This document shows positions 8,133-16,509 of a stretch of 33,208 nucleotides of DNA, piece after piece. The stretch's first letter is position 1; every line of letters starts with the position of its first letter. The translations under genes and the position numbers were made by a program. Below the pieces are notes generated by a model. The model was not told where the DNA came from. It was given only the letters and a program-made list of their open reading frames with translations, and ran no database searches. This DNA comes from Erythrobacteraceae bacterium (GTDB lineage: Bacteria; Pseudomonadota; Alphaproteobacteria; Sphingomonadales; Sphingomonadaceae): NCBI GenBank assembly GCA_027487015.1, contig JAIYEK010000314.1, forward strand, positions 1 to 33,208. The letters run 5' to 3'.

Positions 8133-9302
8133 TTGTCCACGTCCGTCCACGAGCCCGAGGAACTCGCCGAAATCCGTCGCGCGGTGCGCAGCCTGTGTGA
8201 TGGTTTTCCGGGCGAATACTGGCGGGCGAAGGACGCCGTGCGCGCATATCCGGCCGAGTTCGTCGACGCGTTGACGCAGGCGGGCTTCCTCGCCGCGCTG
8301 ATCCCGGTCGAGCACGGCGGCAGCGGCCTCAGCCTCGAGGCGGCCTGCGTGATCATGGAGGAAATCCAGGCAAGCGGGTGCAACGGCTCCTCCGCCCATG
8401 CGCAAATGTACATCATGAATACGCTGCTGCGGTATGGCTCCGAAGAGCAGAAGGCGGCCTATCTCCCCCGCATCGCCAGCGGGGAGCTGCGCTTGCAGGC
8501 CTTCGGGGTCTCCGAGCCGACCAGCGGCACCGACACCCTCAGCCTGAAAACCCGCGCCGTCCGCGACGGTGACGAGTACATCATTAACGGCCAAAAGATC
8601 TGGACCAGCCGCGCCGAATATTCCGACCTCATGCTCCTCCTCGCCCGCACCACCCCGCGCGAGGAGGCGTCGAGCAAGACCGAGGGGCTCTCGATCTTCC
8701 TCGTCGACATGCAGGCCGCGCAGGCCAAGGGCATGACCATCAAGCCGATCCGCACGATGATGAACCACTCCTCCTGCGAGGTGTTCTTCGATGACCTGCG
8801 CATCCCCGCCAGCGCGCTGGTGGGCGAGGAGGGGAAGGGCTTCCGCTACATCCTCTCCGGCATGAACGCCGAGCGCATCCTGATCGCCGCCGAGTGCATT
8901 GGCGACGCCAAGTGGTTCATCGAGAAGGCGACCGGCTACGCCAAGGACCGCTCAGTCTTCGCCCGGCCCATCGGCCAGAACCAAGGCGTCCAGTTCCCGA
9001 TCGCGCGCGCCTACGCCCAGATGCGCGCCGCCGAGCTGATGGTCCACCACGCCGCGCGGGTCTATGACGAGGGCGGAAACCCGGGCGAGGAAGCCAATAT
9101 GGCCAAGCTCCTCGCCTCCGAAGCCAGCTGGGCAGCCGCGGACATGTGCGTCCAGACGTTCGGCGGCTTCGGGTTCGCCGAGGAATACGACGTCGAGCGC
9201 AAGTTCCGCGAGGCGCGGCTCTACACCGTCGCGCCGATCTCGACCAACCTGATCCTCTCCTACCTTGCCGAGCATGTGCTGGGTCTGCCGCGATCTTACT
9301 GA
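8133..9302 (+). CDS. Acyl-CoA dehydrogenase family protein
   Basis: FAD flavoprotein of 389 residues that forms an alpha-beta double bond in an acyl-CoA. It has the helical N-terminal domain, the FAD/substrate strand motif GVSEPTSGTDT (125-135), INGQKIWTSRAEYSD (151-165), and the C-terminal flavin-contact region FGGFGFAEEYDVER. The usual catalytic Glu of the short/medium-chain group (a YEGT motif) is absent: that spot reads LYTVAPIST. Instead Glu247 in MNAERIL sits where isovaleryl- and long-chain enzymes keep their base. The start is TTG at 8133, with AAAGGAG 7 bases upstream; the ATG at 8129 is out of frame. It is divergent from the dehalogenase-MFS pair across 146 bp. The substrate is unknown. 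Confidence 0.9.
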   Translation: MSTSVHEPEELAEIRRAVRSLCDGFPGEYWRAKDAVRAYPAEFVDALTQAGFLAALIPVEHGGSGLSLEAACVIMEEIQASGCNGSSAHAQMYIMNTLLRYGSEEQKAAYLPRIASGELRLQAFGVSEPTSGTDTLSLKTRAVRDGDEYIINGQKIWTSRAEYSDLMLLLARTTPREEASSKTEGLSIFLVDMQAAQAKGMTIKPIRTMMNHSSCEVFFDDLRIPASALVGEEGKGFRYILSGMNAERILIAAECIGDAKWFIEKATGYAKDRSVFARPIGQNQGVQFPIARAYAQMRAAELMVHHAARVYDEGGNPGEEANMAKLLASEASWAAADMCVQTFGGFGFAEEYDVERKFREARLYTVAPISTNLILSYLAEHVLGLPRSY

Positions 9303-9432
9303 AATCGCCGCAAGACCCCCGGTTTCTTGCGCAATGCGTCGCATTCCCCTTGCGGCACGCGGCCAATTATGATTCTGTTGACCCTGACGTCGCGCGCGGG
9401 ATTGCGGGGCGAAGGGGACGGTTTTTTCCATC
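9303..9432 (+). other. Palindrome-rich spacer between acyl-CoA dehydrogenase and ftsB
   Basis: Contains nested inverted repeats: CCGCAAG (9308-9314) with CTTGCGG (9349-9355), GCAAGA with TCTTGC inside that, and the 13-nt perfect palindrome AATGCGTCGCATT (9333-9345). There is no U-tract, so a factor-independent terminator is not supported; it could be an attenuator, a Rho-type end or a protein site. Confidence 0.35.
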
Positions 9433-9735
9433 ATGCGCAAACCGGTGGCGGAAAGCAGGCTGAAGCGGGTGGTGGCGCTGGGCGCGCTGCTGCTGCTGAC
9501 CGGCTATGCCGTGGCGGGCCCCACGGGCCTCCTCGCTTGGAGCGAAAACGCCTCCGCGCTCGAAGCCCGCAAGGCCGAGATCGCCAAACTCACCGAAAAG
9601 CGCGATGGTCTGCGTAACCGGGTCAGCCTGCTCGATCCTGATGCCGCCGATCCCGATCTCGCCAGCGAGCTAGTGCGCGACCAGCTTGGCGTGATGCGCG
9701 AGGACGAAGTGGTCATCACGCTCGAAGACGAGTGA
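9433..9735 (+). CDS. ftsB: FtsB/DivIC-type septum formation initiator
   Basis: Small bitopic membrane protein (100 residues) of the divisome FtsB-FtsL-FtsQ complex. A short basic N terminus is followed by one transmembrane helix (about residues 11-32), then a coiled coil (ALEARKAEIAKLTEKRDGLR) and an acidic tail (EDEVVITLEDE). The RDQLGVMREDEVVI end is typical of alphaproteobacterial FtsB, where the gene usually lies between eno and pdhA. Here pdhA does follow, but eno is not in the window. The ATG at 9433 lacks a close Shine-Dalgarno; GAAGGGGA lies about 15 bases upstream. Confidence 0.88.
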   Translation: MRKPVAESRLKRVVALGALLLLTGYAVAGPTGLLAWSENASALEARKAEIAKLTEKRDGLRNRVSLLDPDAADPDLASELVRDQLGVMREDEVVITLEDE

Positions 9736-9802
9736 GCTGAACGGCCCCCGCTAAATCGCGCTGATTTCGTATGCGCGTTCGTTTTTCTGCAACGCCTTGC
9801 CG

Positions 9803-9831
9803 TTGCGTCACCCCCTCTAGCCTGCCTATAG
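9803..9831 (+). promoter_or_regulatory. Probable sigma-70 promoter of pdhA
   Basis: TTGCGT (9803-9808), a 17-bp spacer and CTATAG (9826-9831) predict a start near 9838, ahead of both possible pdhA starts. It separates pdhA expression from ftsB. Confidence 0.4.
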
Positions 9832-9892
9832 AAGAAGGCATTGGACGGCGCTTCTCCTCCCCATGAGCGCGCCAGAGAGAGGGATACTTATC

Positions 9893-10954
9893 TTGGCCAA
9901 AAAGCCCGCAAAAGCCGCGCCAGCGGACGACAGCGATTTCCTGCTGCATTCGCTTCAGGACGCCTTCGAAGCGAAGAAGCGCTACGCCGCGTCCGAAGCG
10001 GAGATGCTCGAATTCTACCGCCAGATGCTGCTGATCCGACGCTTTGAGGAGAAGGCCGGCCAGCTTTACGGCCTCGGCCTGATCGGCGGCTTCTGCCACC
10101 TTTATATCGGGCAGGAAGCGGTGGCGATCGGGCTTCAGAGCGCGCTCGACAATGGCCGCGACTCTGTCATCACCGGCTACCGCGACCACGGCCACATGCT
10201 CGCCTACGGGATCGATCCCAAGGTCATCATGGCCGAGCTCACGGGGCGCGAATCCGGCATCTCGCGCGGCAAAGGCGGGTCGATGCACATGTTCTCGACC
10301 GAGCATAAGTTCTACGGCGGCCACGGCATCGTTGGCGCGCAGGTGGCGCTGGGCGGGGGCCTCGCGCTCGCGCACCAGTATAATAATGACGGAGGCCTGT
10401 GCCTCGCCTATTTCGGCGACGGCGCGGCCAACCAAGGCCAGGTCTACGAGACCTTCAATATGGCCGCCCTGTGGAACCTGCCGATCGTCTTCGTGGTCGA
10501 GGACAACCAGTATGCGATGGGCACGGCCTCCAAGCGCTCGTCCGCTGAGACCCGTTTCTACCGCCGCGGCACGGCTTTCCGCATTCCGGGGATGGAAGTG
10601 AACGGCATGGACGTGCTCGAAGTGCGCGCGGCGGCCGAAGTCGCCTTTGCTCACGTCCGCGCGGGCAAGGGCCCGGTGCTGATGGAGTGCAACACCTATC
10701 GCTACCGCGGTCACTCGATGTCGGACCCTGCCAAGTACCGCACCCGCGAGGAAGTGCAGGAACAGCGCGAACACCACGACCCGATCGAAGGCCTCAAGAA
10801 GACCTTGATCGAGGCGGGCAAAACCGAGGACGAGCTGAAGACAATCGACAAGGCGATCCGCGCCGAGGTCGCCGAAGCGGCCGATTTTGCCGAAACCTCG
10901 CCCGAACCGGCGGTGGGCGAACTCTACACCGATGTTCTCGTGGAGGAGTATTGA
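9893..10954 (+). CDS. pdhA: Pyruvate dehydrogenase E1 component, alpha subunit
   Basis: With PdhB forms the heterotetrameric thiamine-diphosphate enzyme that decarboxylates pyruvate and acetylates lipoyl groups. The 353-residue product has YRDHGHML, the cofactor and Mg motif GDGAANQG (175-182), a DNQYAMGT segment and the flexible loop YRGHSMSDPAKYR. All key parts are present. I choose the TTG start at 9893: GAGAGAGGG lies 9 bases upstream and the protein then begins LAKKPAKAAP, like relatives. An ATG at 9863 would add 10 residues but has no ribosome site. The gene ends 3 bases before pdhB. Confidence 0.93.
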   Translation: MAKKPAKAAPADDSDFLLHSLQDAFEAKKRYAASEAEMLEFYRQMLLIRRFEEKAGQLYGLGLIGGFCHLYIGQEAVAIGLQSALDNGRDSVITGYRDHGHMLAYGIDPKVIMAELTGRESGISRGKGGSMHMFSTEHKFYGGHGIVGAQVALGGGLALAHQYNNDGGLCLAYFGDGAANQGQVYETFNMAALWNLPIVFVVEDNQYAMGTASKRSSAETRFYRRGTAFRIPGMEVNGMDVLEVRAAAEVAFAHVRAGKGPVLMECNTYRYRGHSMSDPAKYRTREEVQEQREHHDPIEGLKKTLIEAGKTEDELKTIDKAIRAEVAEAADFAETSPEPAVGELYTDVLVEEY

Positions 10955-10957
10955 GCC

Positions 10958-12316
10958 ATGGGGATCGAACTCAAGATGCCGGCCCTCTCGCCGACGATGG
11001 AGCAGGGCACGCTCGCCAAGTGGCTGAAGCAGGAAGGCGACCGGATCGAGCCGGGCGACATCATCGCCGAGATCGAGACCGACAAGGCGACGATGGAATT
11101 CGAAGCCATCGATGAAGGCGTGCTCGAGAAGATTCTGGTGCCCGCAGGGACCGAGGATGTCGCGGTCGGCGCGGTGATTGCGCTGATCAAGGGGGAAGGG
11201 GAGGCCGATACGCCTGCGCCTGCCGCCGAGCCTGCTCCTGCTCCTGCGCCTGCGTCAGCACCGGCCCCCAAGGCCGAGAAGCCTGCCACTGCCGTATCTG
11301 CCGCCGACCCCGCCATTCCCGCTGGCACCGCGCTTGTCAGCACCACTGTGCGCGAGGCCCTGCGTGATGCGATGGCCGAGGAAATGCGCGCGGACCCGCG
11401 GGTTTTCGTGATGGGTGAGGAAGTCGCCGAGTATCAGGGCGCCTACAAGGTCACGCAAGGGTTGCTCGCCGAATTTGGCCCCAAGCGCGTCATCGACACG
11501 CCGATCACCGAATACGGCTTTGCCGGCATCGGCACGGGCGCGGCGATGGGCGGGCTTCGTCCGATCGTCGAGTTCATGACCTTCAACTTTGCGATGCAGG
11601 CGATCGACCACATCATCAACTCGGCCGCCAAGACCAACTACATGTCGGGTGGTCAGATGCGCTGCCCGATCGTGTTCCGCGGGCCCAATGGCGCGGCCTC
11701 GCGCGTCGGCGCGCAGCACTCGCAGAACTACGGCCCGTGGTATGCCAGCGTGCCCGGCCTGATCGTCATCGCACCCTATGACGCCGCCGATGCCAAGGGC
11801 CTGATAAAGGCCGCGATCCGCTGCGAGGATCCGGTGGTCTTCCTCGAGAACGAGCTCGTCTATGGGCGCAGCTTCGATGTGCCACAGCTTGACGACTACG
11901 TGCTCCCCATCGGCAAGGCGCGGATCGTGCGCGAGGGCAAGGACGTCACCATCGTTACCTATTCGATCGGCGTGGGCCTCGCGCTGGAAGCGGCGAACAC
12001 GCTGGCGGGCGAGGGGATCGATGCCGAAGTGATCGACCTTCGCACCCTGCGCCCGCTCGACAAGGCAACCGTGCTCAAGAGCCTTGCCAAGACCAACCGG
12101 CTGATCGTTGCCGAGGAAGGCTGGCCGACCTGCTCGATCGCGTCGGAGATCACCGCGATCTGCATGGAGGAGGGCTTCGACCACCTCGATGCGCCGGTGC
12201 TGCGGGTGTGCAACGAGGACGTGCCGCTGCCCTATGCCGCCAATCTCGAAAAGCTCGCGCTGATCGATGCCGCGCGCATCGCTGAAGGCGCGCGCAAGGT
12301 GTGCTACAAGGCGTAG
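10958..12316 (+). CDS. pdhB: Pyruvate dehydrogenase E1 beta subunit with N-terminal lipoyl domain
   Basis: E1-beta of the pyruvate dehydrogenase complex (452 residues). Residues 1-80 form a lipoyl domain with the modified Lys43 in [10 protein letters not shown] flexible Ala/Pro-rich linker (about 85-125) joins it to the transketolase-like E1-beta domain starting near [29 protein letters not shown] and [15 protein letters not shown] are characteristic. Lipoylated E1-beta is an alphaproteobacterial trait. GGAGGAG lies 10 bases before the ATG, at the end of pdhA, so the pair is one operon. The usual next genes pdhC (E2) and lpd (E3) are not here. The convergent tadE gene ends 28 bp beyond the stop. 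Confidence 0.97.
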   Translation: MGIELKMPALSPTMEQGTLAKWLKQEGDRIEPGDIIAEIETDKATMEFEAIDEGVLEKILVPAGTEDVAVGAVIALIKGEGEADTPAPAAEPAPAPAPASAPAPKAEKPATAVSAADPAIPAGTALVSTTVREALRDAMAEEMRADPRVFVMGEEVAEYQGAYKVTQGLLAEFGPKRVIDTPITEYGFAGIGTGAAMGGLRPIVEFMTFNFAMQAIDHIINSAAKTNYMSGGQMRCPIVFRGPNGAASRVGAQHSQNYGPWYASVPGLIVIAPYDAADAKGLIKAAIRCEDPVVFLENELVYGRSFDVPQLDDYVLPIGKARIVREGKDVTIVTYSIGVGLALEAANTLAGEGIDAEVIDLRTLRPLDKATVLKSLAKTNRLIVAEEGWPTCSIASEITAICMEEGFDHLDAPVLRVCNEDVPLPYAANLEKLALIDAARIAEGARKVCYKA

Positions 12317-12344
12317 CGCGCGCTAAGCGGGGGCCGCCCTTCCG

Positions 12345-13010
12345 TCAGGTCGGGCGGTTCGCCGAATAGACGTTGCAGCGCGCCACCGGGCCGCCGGTGT
12401 AGAGCTGGGTCAGGTCGCGGTTGTCGCGCACGTTGAAGGCCGCCGTGTAGACGATCTGCTGGTTGTTGAAGAGGTTCATCGGCGTGATCGAGCGGAAGTC
12501 GTAGGCCACCTCGACGAACATCACCGCGGTCCCGGGCGATGCCGTAATGTATCGGCCCGCCACGCCCATGCCCGGAAAGCTGGTCCCGGTCGCGCCGGCG
12601 CCCTGTACGCCGTAGGACGAGTTGAAGTTCTTCGCCCCGCGGCAACGCTGCCACGCGATCCATTGCCCGCCTTGGGCGTTTTGCTGGAGGCTTGAAACGA
12701 TCACCCGGCCCTGGGTGAAGATCGCAATATTCTCGCCCAGCTTTTCGGCACCAAGGAAGGTGTCGATGATATCGCTTTCGTAGACCCGGCGCGCAGCGAG
12801 AGTATCTTCCTCGCCCACGCGCGAGGCGTTGTCGGCGACCTGCATCGCGATCTGGCTGACCTGAAGGTGCGTGATCACCAGATAGGCAGTGTCCGTGCCC
12901 AGCATCCCCATGCCCAGCACAAGCGGCGCCGCAAATGCGAACTCGACCATTGCGAGGCCCGAGACATCCTGCTTCAGATTGCGGATCGTCTGGCGGAACG
13001 AGCGGCTCAT
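12345..13010 (-). CDS. TadE-family pseudopilin-like protein
   Basis: Membrane-anchored TadE/TadF-type minor pilin of 221 residues. A class III (prepilin) cleavage site is visible at Gly18, followed by LAMVEFAF with Glu at +5 of the mature protein, then a hydrophobic helix to about residue 40. The rest (QVSQIAMQVADNASRV and beyond) is the assembly stalk and an extracytoplasmic domain with two cysteines (one in WQRCRG, one in VARCNV). ATG 13010 is supported by GAGGAA 6 bases upstream and overlaps the stop of the preceding gene (ATGA), so it is the last of three coupled genes. No other tad/cpa genes lie in the window, so its secretion partners are elsewhere. Confidence 0.82.
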   Translation of the reverse strand: MSRSFRQTIRNLKQDVSGLAMVEFAFAAPLVLGMGMLGTDTAYLVITHLQVSQIAMQVADNASRVGEEDTLAARRVYESDIIDTFLGAEKLGENIAIFTQGRVIVSSLQQNAQGGQWIAWQRCRGAKNFNSSYGVQGAGATGTSFPGMGVAGRYITASPGTAVMFVEVAYDFRSITPMNLFNNQQIVYTAAFNVRDNRDLTQLYTGGPVARCNVYSANRPT

Positions 13011-13627
13011 GTGCAATTCCTCACGGTCGGGCTCATGTTGCTTCCCTGGTCGAAGGGCTGACGCCGCAGCACCGTCGTCGCGGACAGCGTCACGTTGGCG
13101 GGCAGGCCGATCATCCCGAACATCGGAAACAGCCGCGGGTAGGTGACGTTGGTGGTGTAGAGCATGACGTCACGCGCGGTCCCGAGGCCGCTTTGACCGC
13201 GGTAAATATCCCAGACCCCGTTGTTGTTTTCGTCCTGATAGGGTTCGCCGGTATTGCACGTGCCGTTGTTGTTGAGATCGGTGTATTCCTCGCGCTCGTT
13301 CACGTTCTTGAAGTCGTCGAATGCGGTCTTGGTGAAGGTAATCGTCGCCCCGTTGGGCATCACCGATCGGATCTGGTCCTGCACACGCGCGTCGATCGTT
13401 GCCGCCGACGTGGTCGCCGACTCCAGCGTGTAGTCGCGCGCGGCCTTCTGCACGGCGCCGTAAAGCACCGCGCTGGTGTATTGCGTGTGCGCAATATCGA
13501 ACAGGCCCATCAGCATCAGGATCAGGACCGGCCCGACAAAGGCGAACTCGACCAGCGTGACGCCTTCGCGATCCTGGCGCAGGTGCCGCAGGACACCGCG
13601 GGCGAGGAGGAGCCGGCGCCGGATCAC
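13007..13627 (-). CDS. TadE-family pseudopilin-like protein with calcium-loop-like motifs
   Basis: A second TadE-like protein (206 residues). The prepilin site is Gly22 before VTLVEFAF with Glu at +5, and the transmembrane helix runs to about residue 46. After a coiled stalk (AVQKAARDYTLES), residues 117-140 read as two DxNxNG loops joined by GEPY: Asp117/Asn119/Asn121 with Glu128, and Asp132/Asn134/Asn136 with Asp140. These resemble dockerin/EF-hand-like Ca-binding loops of secreted proteins. GTG start at 13627 overlaps the upstream stop (GTGA), and its own stop overlaps the next start, so the three genes are translationally coupled. Calcium binding is inferred only from pattern. Confidence 0.8.
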   Translation of the reverse strand: MIRRRLLLARGVLRHLRQDREGVTLVEFAFVGPVLILMLMGLFDIAHTQYTSAVLYGAVQKAARDYTLESATTSAATIDARVQDQIRSVMPNGATITFTKTAFDDFKNVNEREEYTDLNNNGTCNTGEPYQDENNNGVWDIYRGQSGLGTARDVMLYTTNVTYPRLFPMFGMIGLPANVTLSATTVLRRQPFDQGSNMSPTVRNCT

Positions 13628-15588
13628 TGCGTGAGCCTCAGAGCGGCGATCTTCTGGGCGATTTCCCGGAAGCGCGCTGTCAGCGTGGCGTTGTCCGTCG
13701 CCTGGAAGGCACGCCCGGGGGAGGCGCAGTCGATCAGGTTCTGCGTCAGCGTCGTCCCGAAGGCCACCACCCAGACGGTGATGTTCTCTTGCTCAGCGGC
13801 ATTGCAGATCGCCTGGAGGCGCGCTGCGCGGCGGCTTACTTCGGTCGTGCCGCTGCCGGTGCCGGTGATGCGGCGGTCCCAGAACTCCGTCCCGTGGGTC
13901 GAATAGTTCTCGATGCTGTTGACCTGTGCACCGTCGGTCATGAACACGATGTGGCGCGAGATCGGATCGCCGTTGGGAGCCGTGGTGTTCTCCGAGGCGA
14001 ACAGGCCGCGCGGCGAAAGGAAGCGGGCGCCCCACAGCATGCCGATGTCGTGATAGGTGTTGCCGTTGGCCGTCAGGCTGTTGACATAGTTCTGCAAGTC
14101 GGTGCGGGTGATTTCTGCCAGCTTGCGCGCGGCCGTCGGGCACGTCCAGCCGGGCCGGGCCTCGTCAATGGTCTGGTAGAGCCAGTCGATCTGGTTATTA
14201 CCGCTCGAATCCTCTCGCTTCCAGACCGCGTTGATCAACGCCGGCTTCCACCGCTGCGTCTCGTTGGCGGGAACGAGGTTGATATTGAGGTCGTGCGCAT
14301 TGGTCGGGATCGGGCTGTAATTGTCGGTGAGCACCGTGCTCGGCTCTTCGATGCACCCGGTCCACGTAACTGGGGTCATCGCACCGTTCGCACCGATCGG
14401 CATATTGATCGTGTTGCCGGTATAGATGCTGGAGAAGTTGACACTTTCCCAGCCGGCCGGGCTGCGTGCGGGGTTGGTGACGCCGCAAGGCGCTGTGGTC
14501 CCGGTGGTGACCGGGCAATAGACCCAGTCACGGAACTGCGGGGTGACATCGGTGGTGGTGACCGTCCGCGTCCTTCGCACACGCGCGCGGCAGCCGGCGC
14601 GGTTGTTGGCGCTGCCAGCATCGGGCCACTGCAGGAGGACGAATTCGGTCGCAGCGAAAACCTGCCAAGACTGGGTCTCACTGCCGACGGTCACATTGTA
14701 GGTAGCGGGGAAATTGGTGCAGACATTGCGCGCCGTTGTTCCATTGCTGCCGTCGGTGCGGTAACGATAGGCGTTCGTGCTGGTGGACCCGAAGTTCGTG
14801 GTCAGGCGCGGCAACCATTCGACCTGATCGGAAACGACGACAGTATCGCCTGCGTTGTTGTTGGGATAGGCGGCTTCATAGTACCGTGCCACGCGCGATT
14901 GGTACGTGTTGTTGCTCGCCATGTGAACGCGCGGGATCGAAAAGCCGACATTGACCTGCTGCGAATAGGGCACGAGGCCATAACGCACCTGCGCCGAAGC
15001 CGAGGTTGCGCTTTCCACGACATCGTAGAAGCTCATCACCGCCGAACGCATCCCGACGATCTTCGAGCCCGGGCCCGAGTTGCAGCCGGAGGTGGCGGGG
15101 CAGTCGGCCATCGAGCCGGTAACGTCGAGCACGAACATGATGTCGGTGTTCGAAACGTTCACTTCCGCGGTGCAGGTGACCGAGATCGGGAACTGGGTGT
15201 AGCCGAAGGCGCCCATGATGGTGGAGGGCAGGGTGCCGCTCGCGGTCCCTGTCACCTTGCCAGAGGAATCGGCATTGTAGGCGCGCGTGCGACCGGTGAC
15301 GCCGAACAGACCGTCGTTGAAGTTCTGGTCGAAGAAGTTGAGCCCCTGGGTACGCGCTTCGGTTGTCATCACCGGCGTCGGCATGGCCCGGCGCGCAGCG
15401 AGCGCGCCCGCGTCACAAGCGGCCTGCATACGTGCGGCGGCCATGTAGTAACGGCTCGCGTCGATGCCACCGCCGACCATCGCCATCATCGGGATCAGCG
15501 ATGCAGCGGCAATGGCAAGGGTGTTGGCGGTCTTGTCGTGCGCCAGCCTGCGCAAGAACGACGTTCTGGCCTGCATTTCTCGCCCCAT
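13624..15588 (-). CDS. TadG-like pilus-associated protein with von Willebrand factor A domain
   Basis: Large extracytoplasmic protein of 654 residues anchored by one N-terminal helix (about residues 24-42, LAIAAASLIPMMAMVGGG). DASRYYMAAARMQAACDAGALAAARR-like sequence after it is the classic TadG/Flp-assembly stalk. The VWA domain begins near residue 149; its metal site reads Asp155-Val-Thr157-Gly-Ser159-Met, and HIVFMTDGAQ supplies a later loop. The long cysteine- and Thr-rich insert between them is variable in this family. ATG 15588 is chosen because GGGAAGGG lies 10 bases upstream; ATG 15576 and an upstream extension are possible. It is the first gene of a coupled trio with two TadE-like genes. 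Confidence 0.85.
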   Translation of the reverse strand: MGREMQARTSFLRRLAHDKTANTLAIAAASLIPMMAMVGGGIDASRYYMAAARMQAACDAGALAARRAMPTPVMTTEARTQGLNFFDQNFNDGLFGVTGRTRAYNADSSGKVTGTASGTLPSTIMGAFGYTQFPISVTCTAEVNVSNTDIMFVLDVTGSMADCPATSGCNSGPGSKIVGMRSAVMSFYDVVESATSASAQVRYGLVPYSQQVNVGFSIPRVHMASNNTYQSRVARYYEAAYPNNNAGDTVVVSDQVEWLPRLTTNFGSTSTNAYRYRTDGSNGTTARNVCTNFPATYNVTVGSETQSWQVFAATEFVLLQWPDAGSANNRAGCRARVRRTRTVTTTDVTPQFRDWVYCPVTTGTTAPCGVTNPARSPAGWESVNFSSIYTGNTINMPIGANGAMTPVTWTGCIEEPSTVLTDNYSPIPTNAHDLNINLVPANETQRWKPALINAVWKREDSSGNNQIDWLYQTIDEARPGWTCPTAARKLAEITRTDLQNYVNSLTANGNTYHDIGMLWGARFLSPRGLFASENTTAPNGDPISRHIVFMTDGAQVNSIENYSTHGTEFWDRRITGTGSGTTEVSRRAARLQAICNAAEQENITVWVVAFGTTLTQNLIDCASPGRAFQATDNATLTARFREIAQKIAALRLTQ

Positions 15589-15799
15589 CGGATCAGTGCC
15601 CTTCCCTGCCGTCCGCGACGAATTTGCGCGAACATTCCAGATGCAGCCTCCGCCCTTAATCCAGTCTGGTAAGCGGATTGCCAAAGAGCTTGGTTAACAA
15701 ATTCTTGCGCGGCTCCTCAGGGTGATCTGCGGGCTTGCGCGTGCCGGGCCGGGACAGTTTCCTTGCCAAGCGGGCAAAGGCGCGGCTAGGCGCGGCACG
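15589..15799. other. Divergent intergenic region upstream of the tad-like trio
   Basis: This 211-bp stretch separates divergent genes and must carry the promoters of the Tad trio and of the phytoene-synthase-fold gene. The part near 15650-15710 is more AT-rich, but I could not fix a convincing -35/-10 pair on either strand. Confidence 0.3.
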
Positions 15800-16462
15800 G
15801 TGACGCCCGAGGCCCCCGATCCCCTGCCACCCGAAGCCGAACTGGCACTGGCCTGGAGCGGGCCAAAGGTTCGCGGTGCGTTAAGCATGGCTCTTCAGCT
15901 TGACCGCAGGCTGGCGCGGATCGTGGGGCGCACACAGGAACCGATGCTGGGCCAGATGCGCCTGGCGTGGTGGCGCGATGCGCTCGGCAAGCCGGTGGCG
16001 CAGCGGCCCCGCGGCGATGCGGTGCTCGACGGCCTCGGCCGCGAGTGGGAGGGCCGCGAGGCGTTTCTGGTGCAAATGGTTGATGGCTGGGAGGTTCTGG
16101 TTACCGCCCAAAGCCTCGGCCGCGACGAGGCCGAGGTTTTCGCAGCGGGGCGCGGTGCGTTCTTTGCCGGACTGCCCGATCCTCCGGTTTCCGAAACGCT
16201 TGCGGCGCGGCTTGCAACGGCAGGGCGGTGCTGGGCGCTCGCCGATGCAGCGGCGAGGGTCTCGGACCCGGCCGAACGCGCGCTGCTGGTCGAAGCGGGG
16301 CAGGCGACTCAAGTGCCTGAGGGACGCATCGCGCGCGGGCTCGGTGGGCTTGCCGTGCTCGAGGCTCTGTCCGTCCGCGCGCTGGCCCGCGGCGGACGAC
16401 CGCTGATGGAAGGGCGGGGCGCGTCGCTCGTCGCACTGCGGGCGGCTATCTTTCGCGCCTGA
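15800..16462 (+). CDS. Squalene/phytoene synthase-fold protein (non-canonical)
   Basis: All-helical protein of 220 residues that matches the squalene/phytoene synthase fold by its LQLDRRLARIVGRTQEPMLG opening and the RLAWWRDAL helix. Catalytic members carry two Asp-rich DxxxD motifs that bind Mg-diphosphate; here I see no intact pair, and the protein is shorter than real phytoene synthases (about 280-300 residues). It therefore resembles the COG1562 members related to the mitochondrial complex I assembly factor NDUFAF6 rather than a carotenoid enzyme. GTG at 15800 is chosen because the upstream extension is basic and unlike the family; its ribosome site is weak. No carotenoid genes are nearby. 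Confidence 0.65.
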   Translation: MTPEAPDPLPPEAELALAWSGPKVRGALSMALQLDRRLARIVGRTQEPMLGQMRLAWWRDALGKPVAQRPRGDAVLDGLGREWEGREAFLVQMVDGWEVLVTAQSLGRDEAEVFAAGRGAFFAGLPDPPVSETLAARLATAGRCWALADAAARVSDPAERALLVEAGQATQVPEGRIARGLGGLAVLEALSVRALARGGRPLMEGRGASLVALRAAIFRA

Positions 16463-16509
16463 TTTCGTGTATTTACGGAGCACGTTAGCTGCAAGAGGGG
16501 GGCAGACCC

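Noticed and set aside
13789..15672. 627-codon plus-strand open frame over the TadG-like gene
   Set aside because: The minus strand has a VWA domain, anchor and coupled neighbours; the plus frame has no recognisable family and is a GC shadow.
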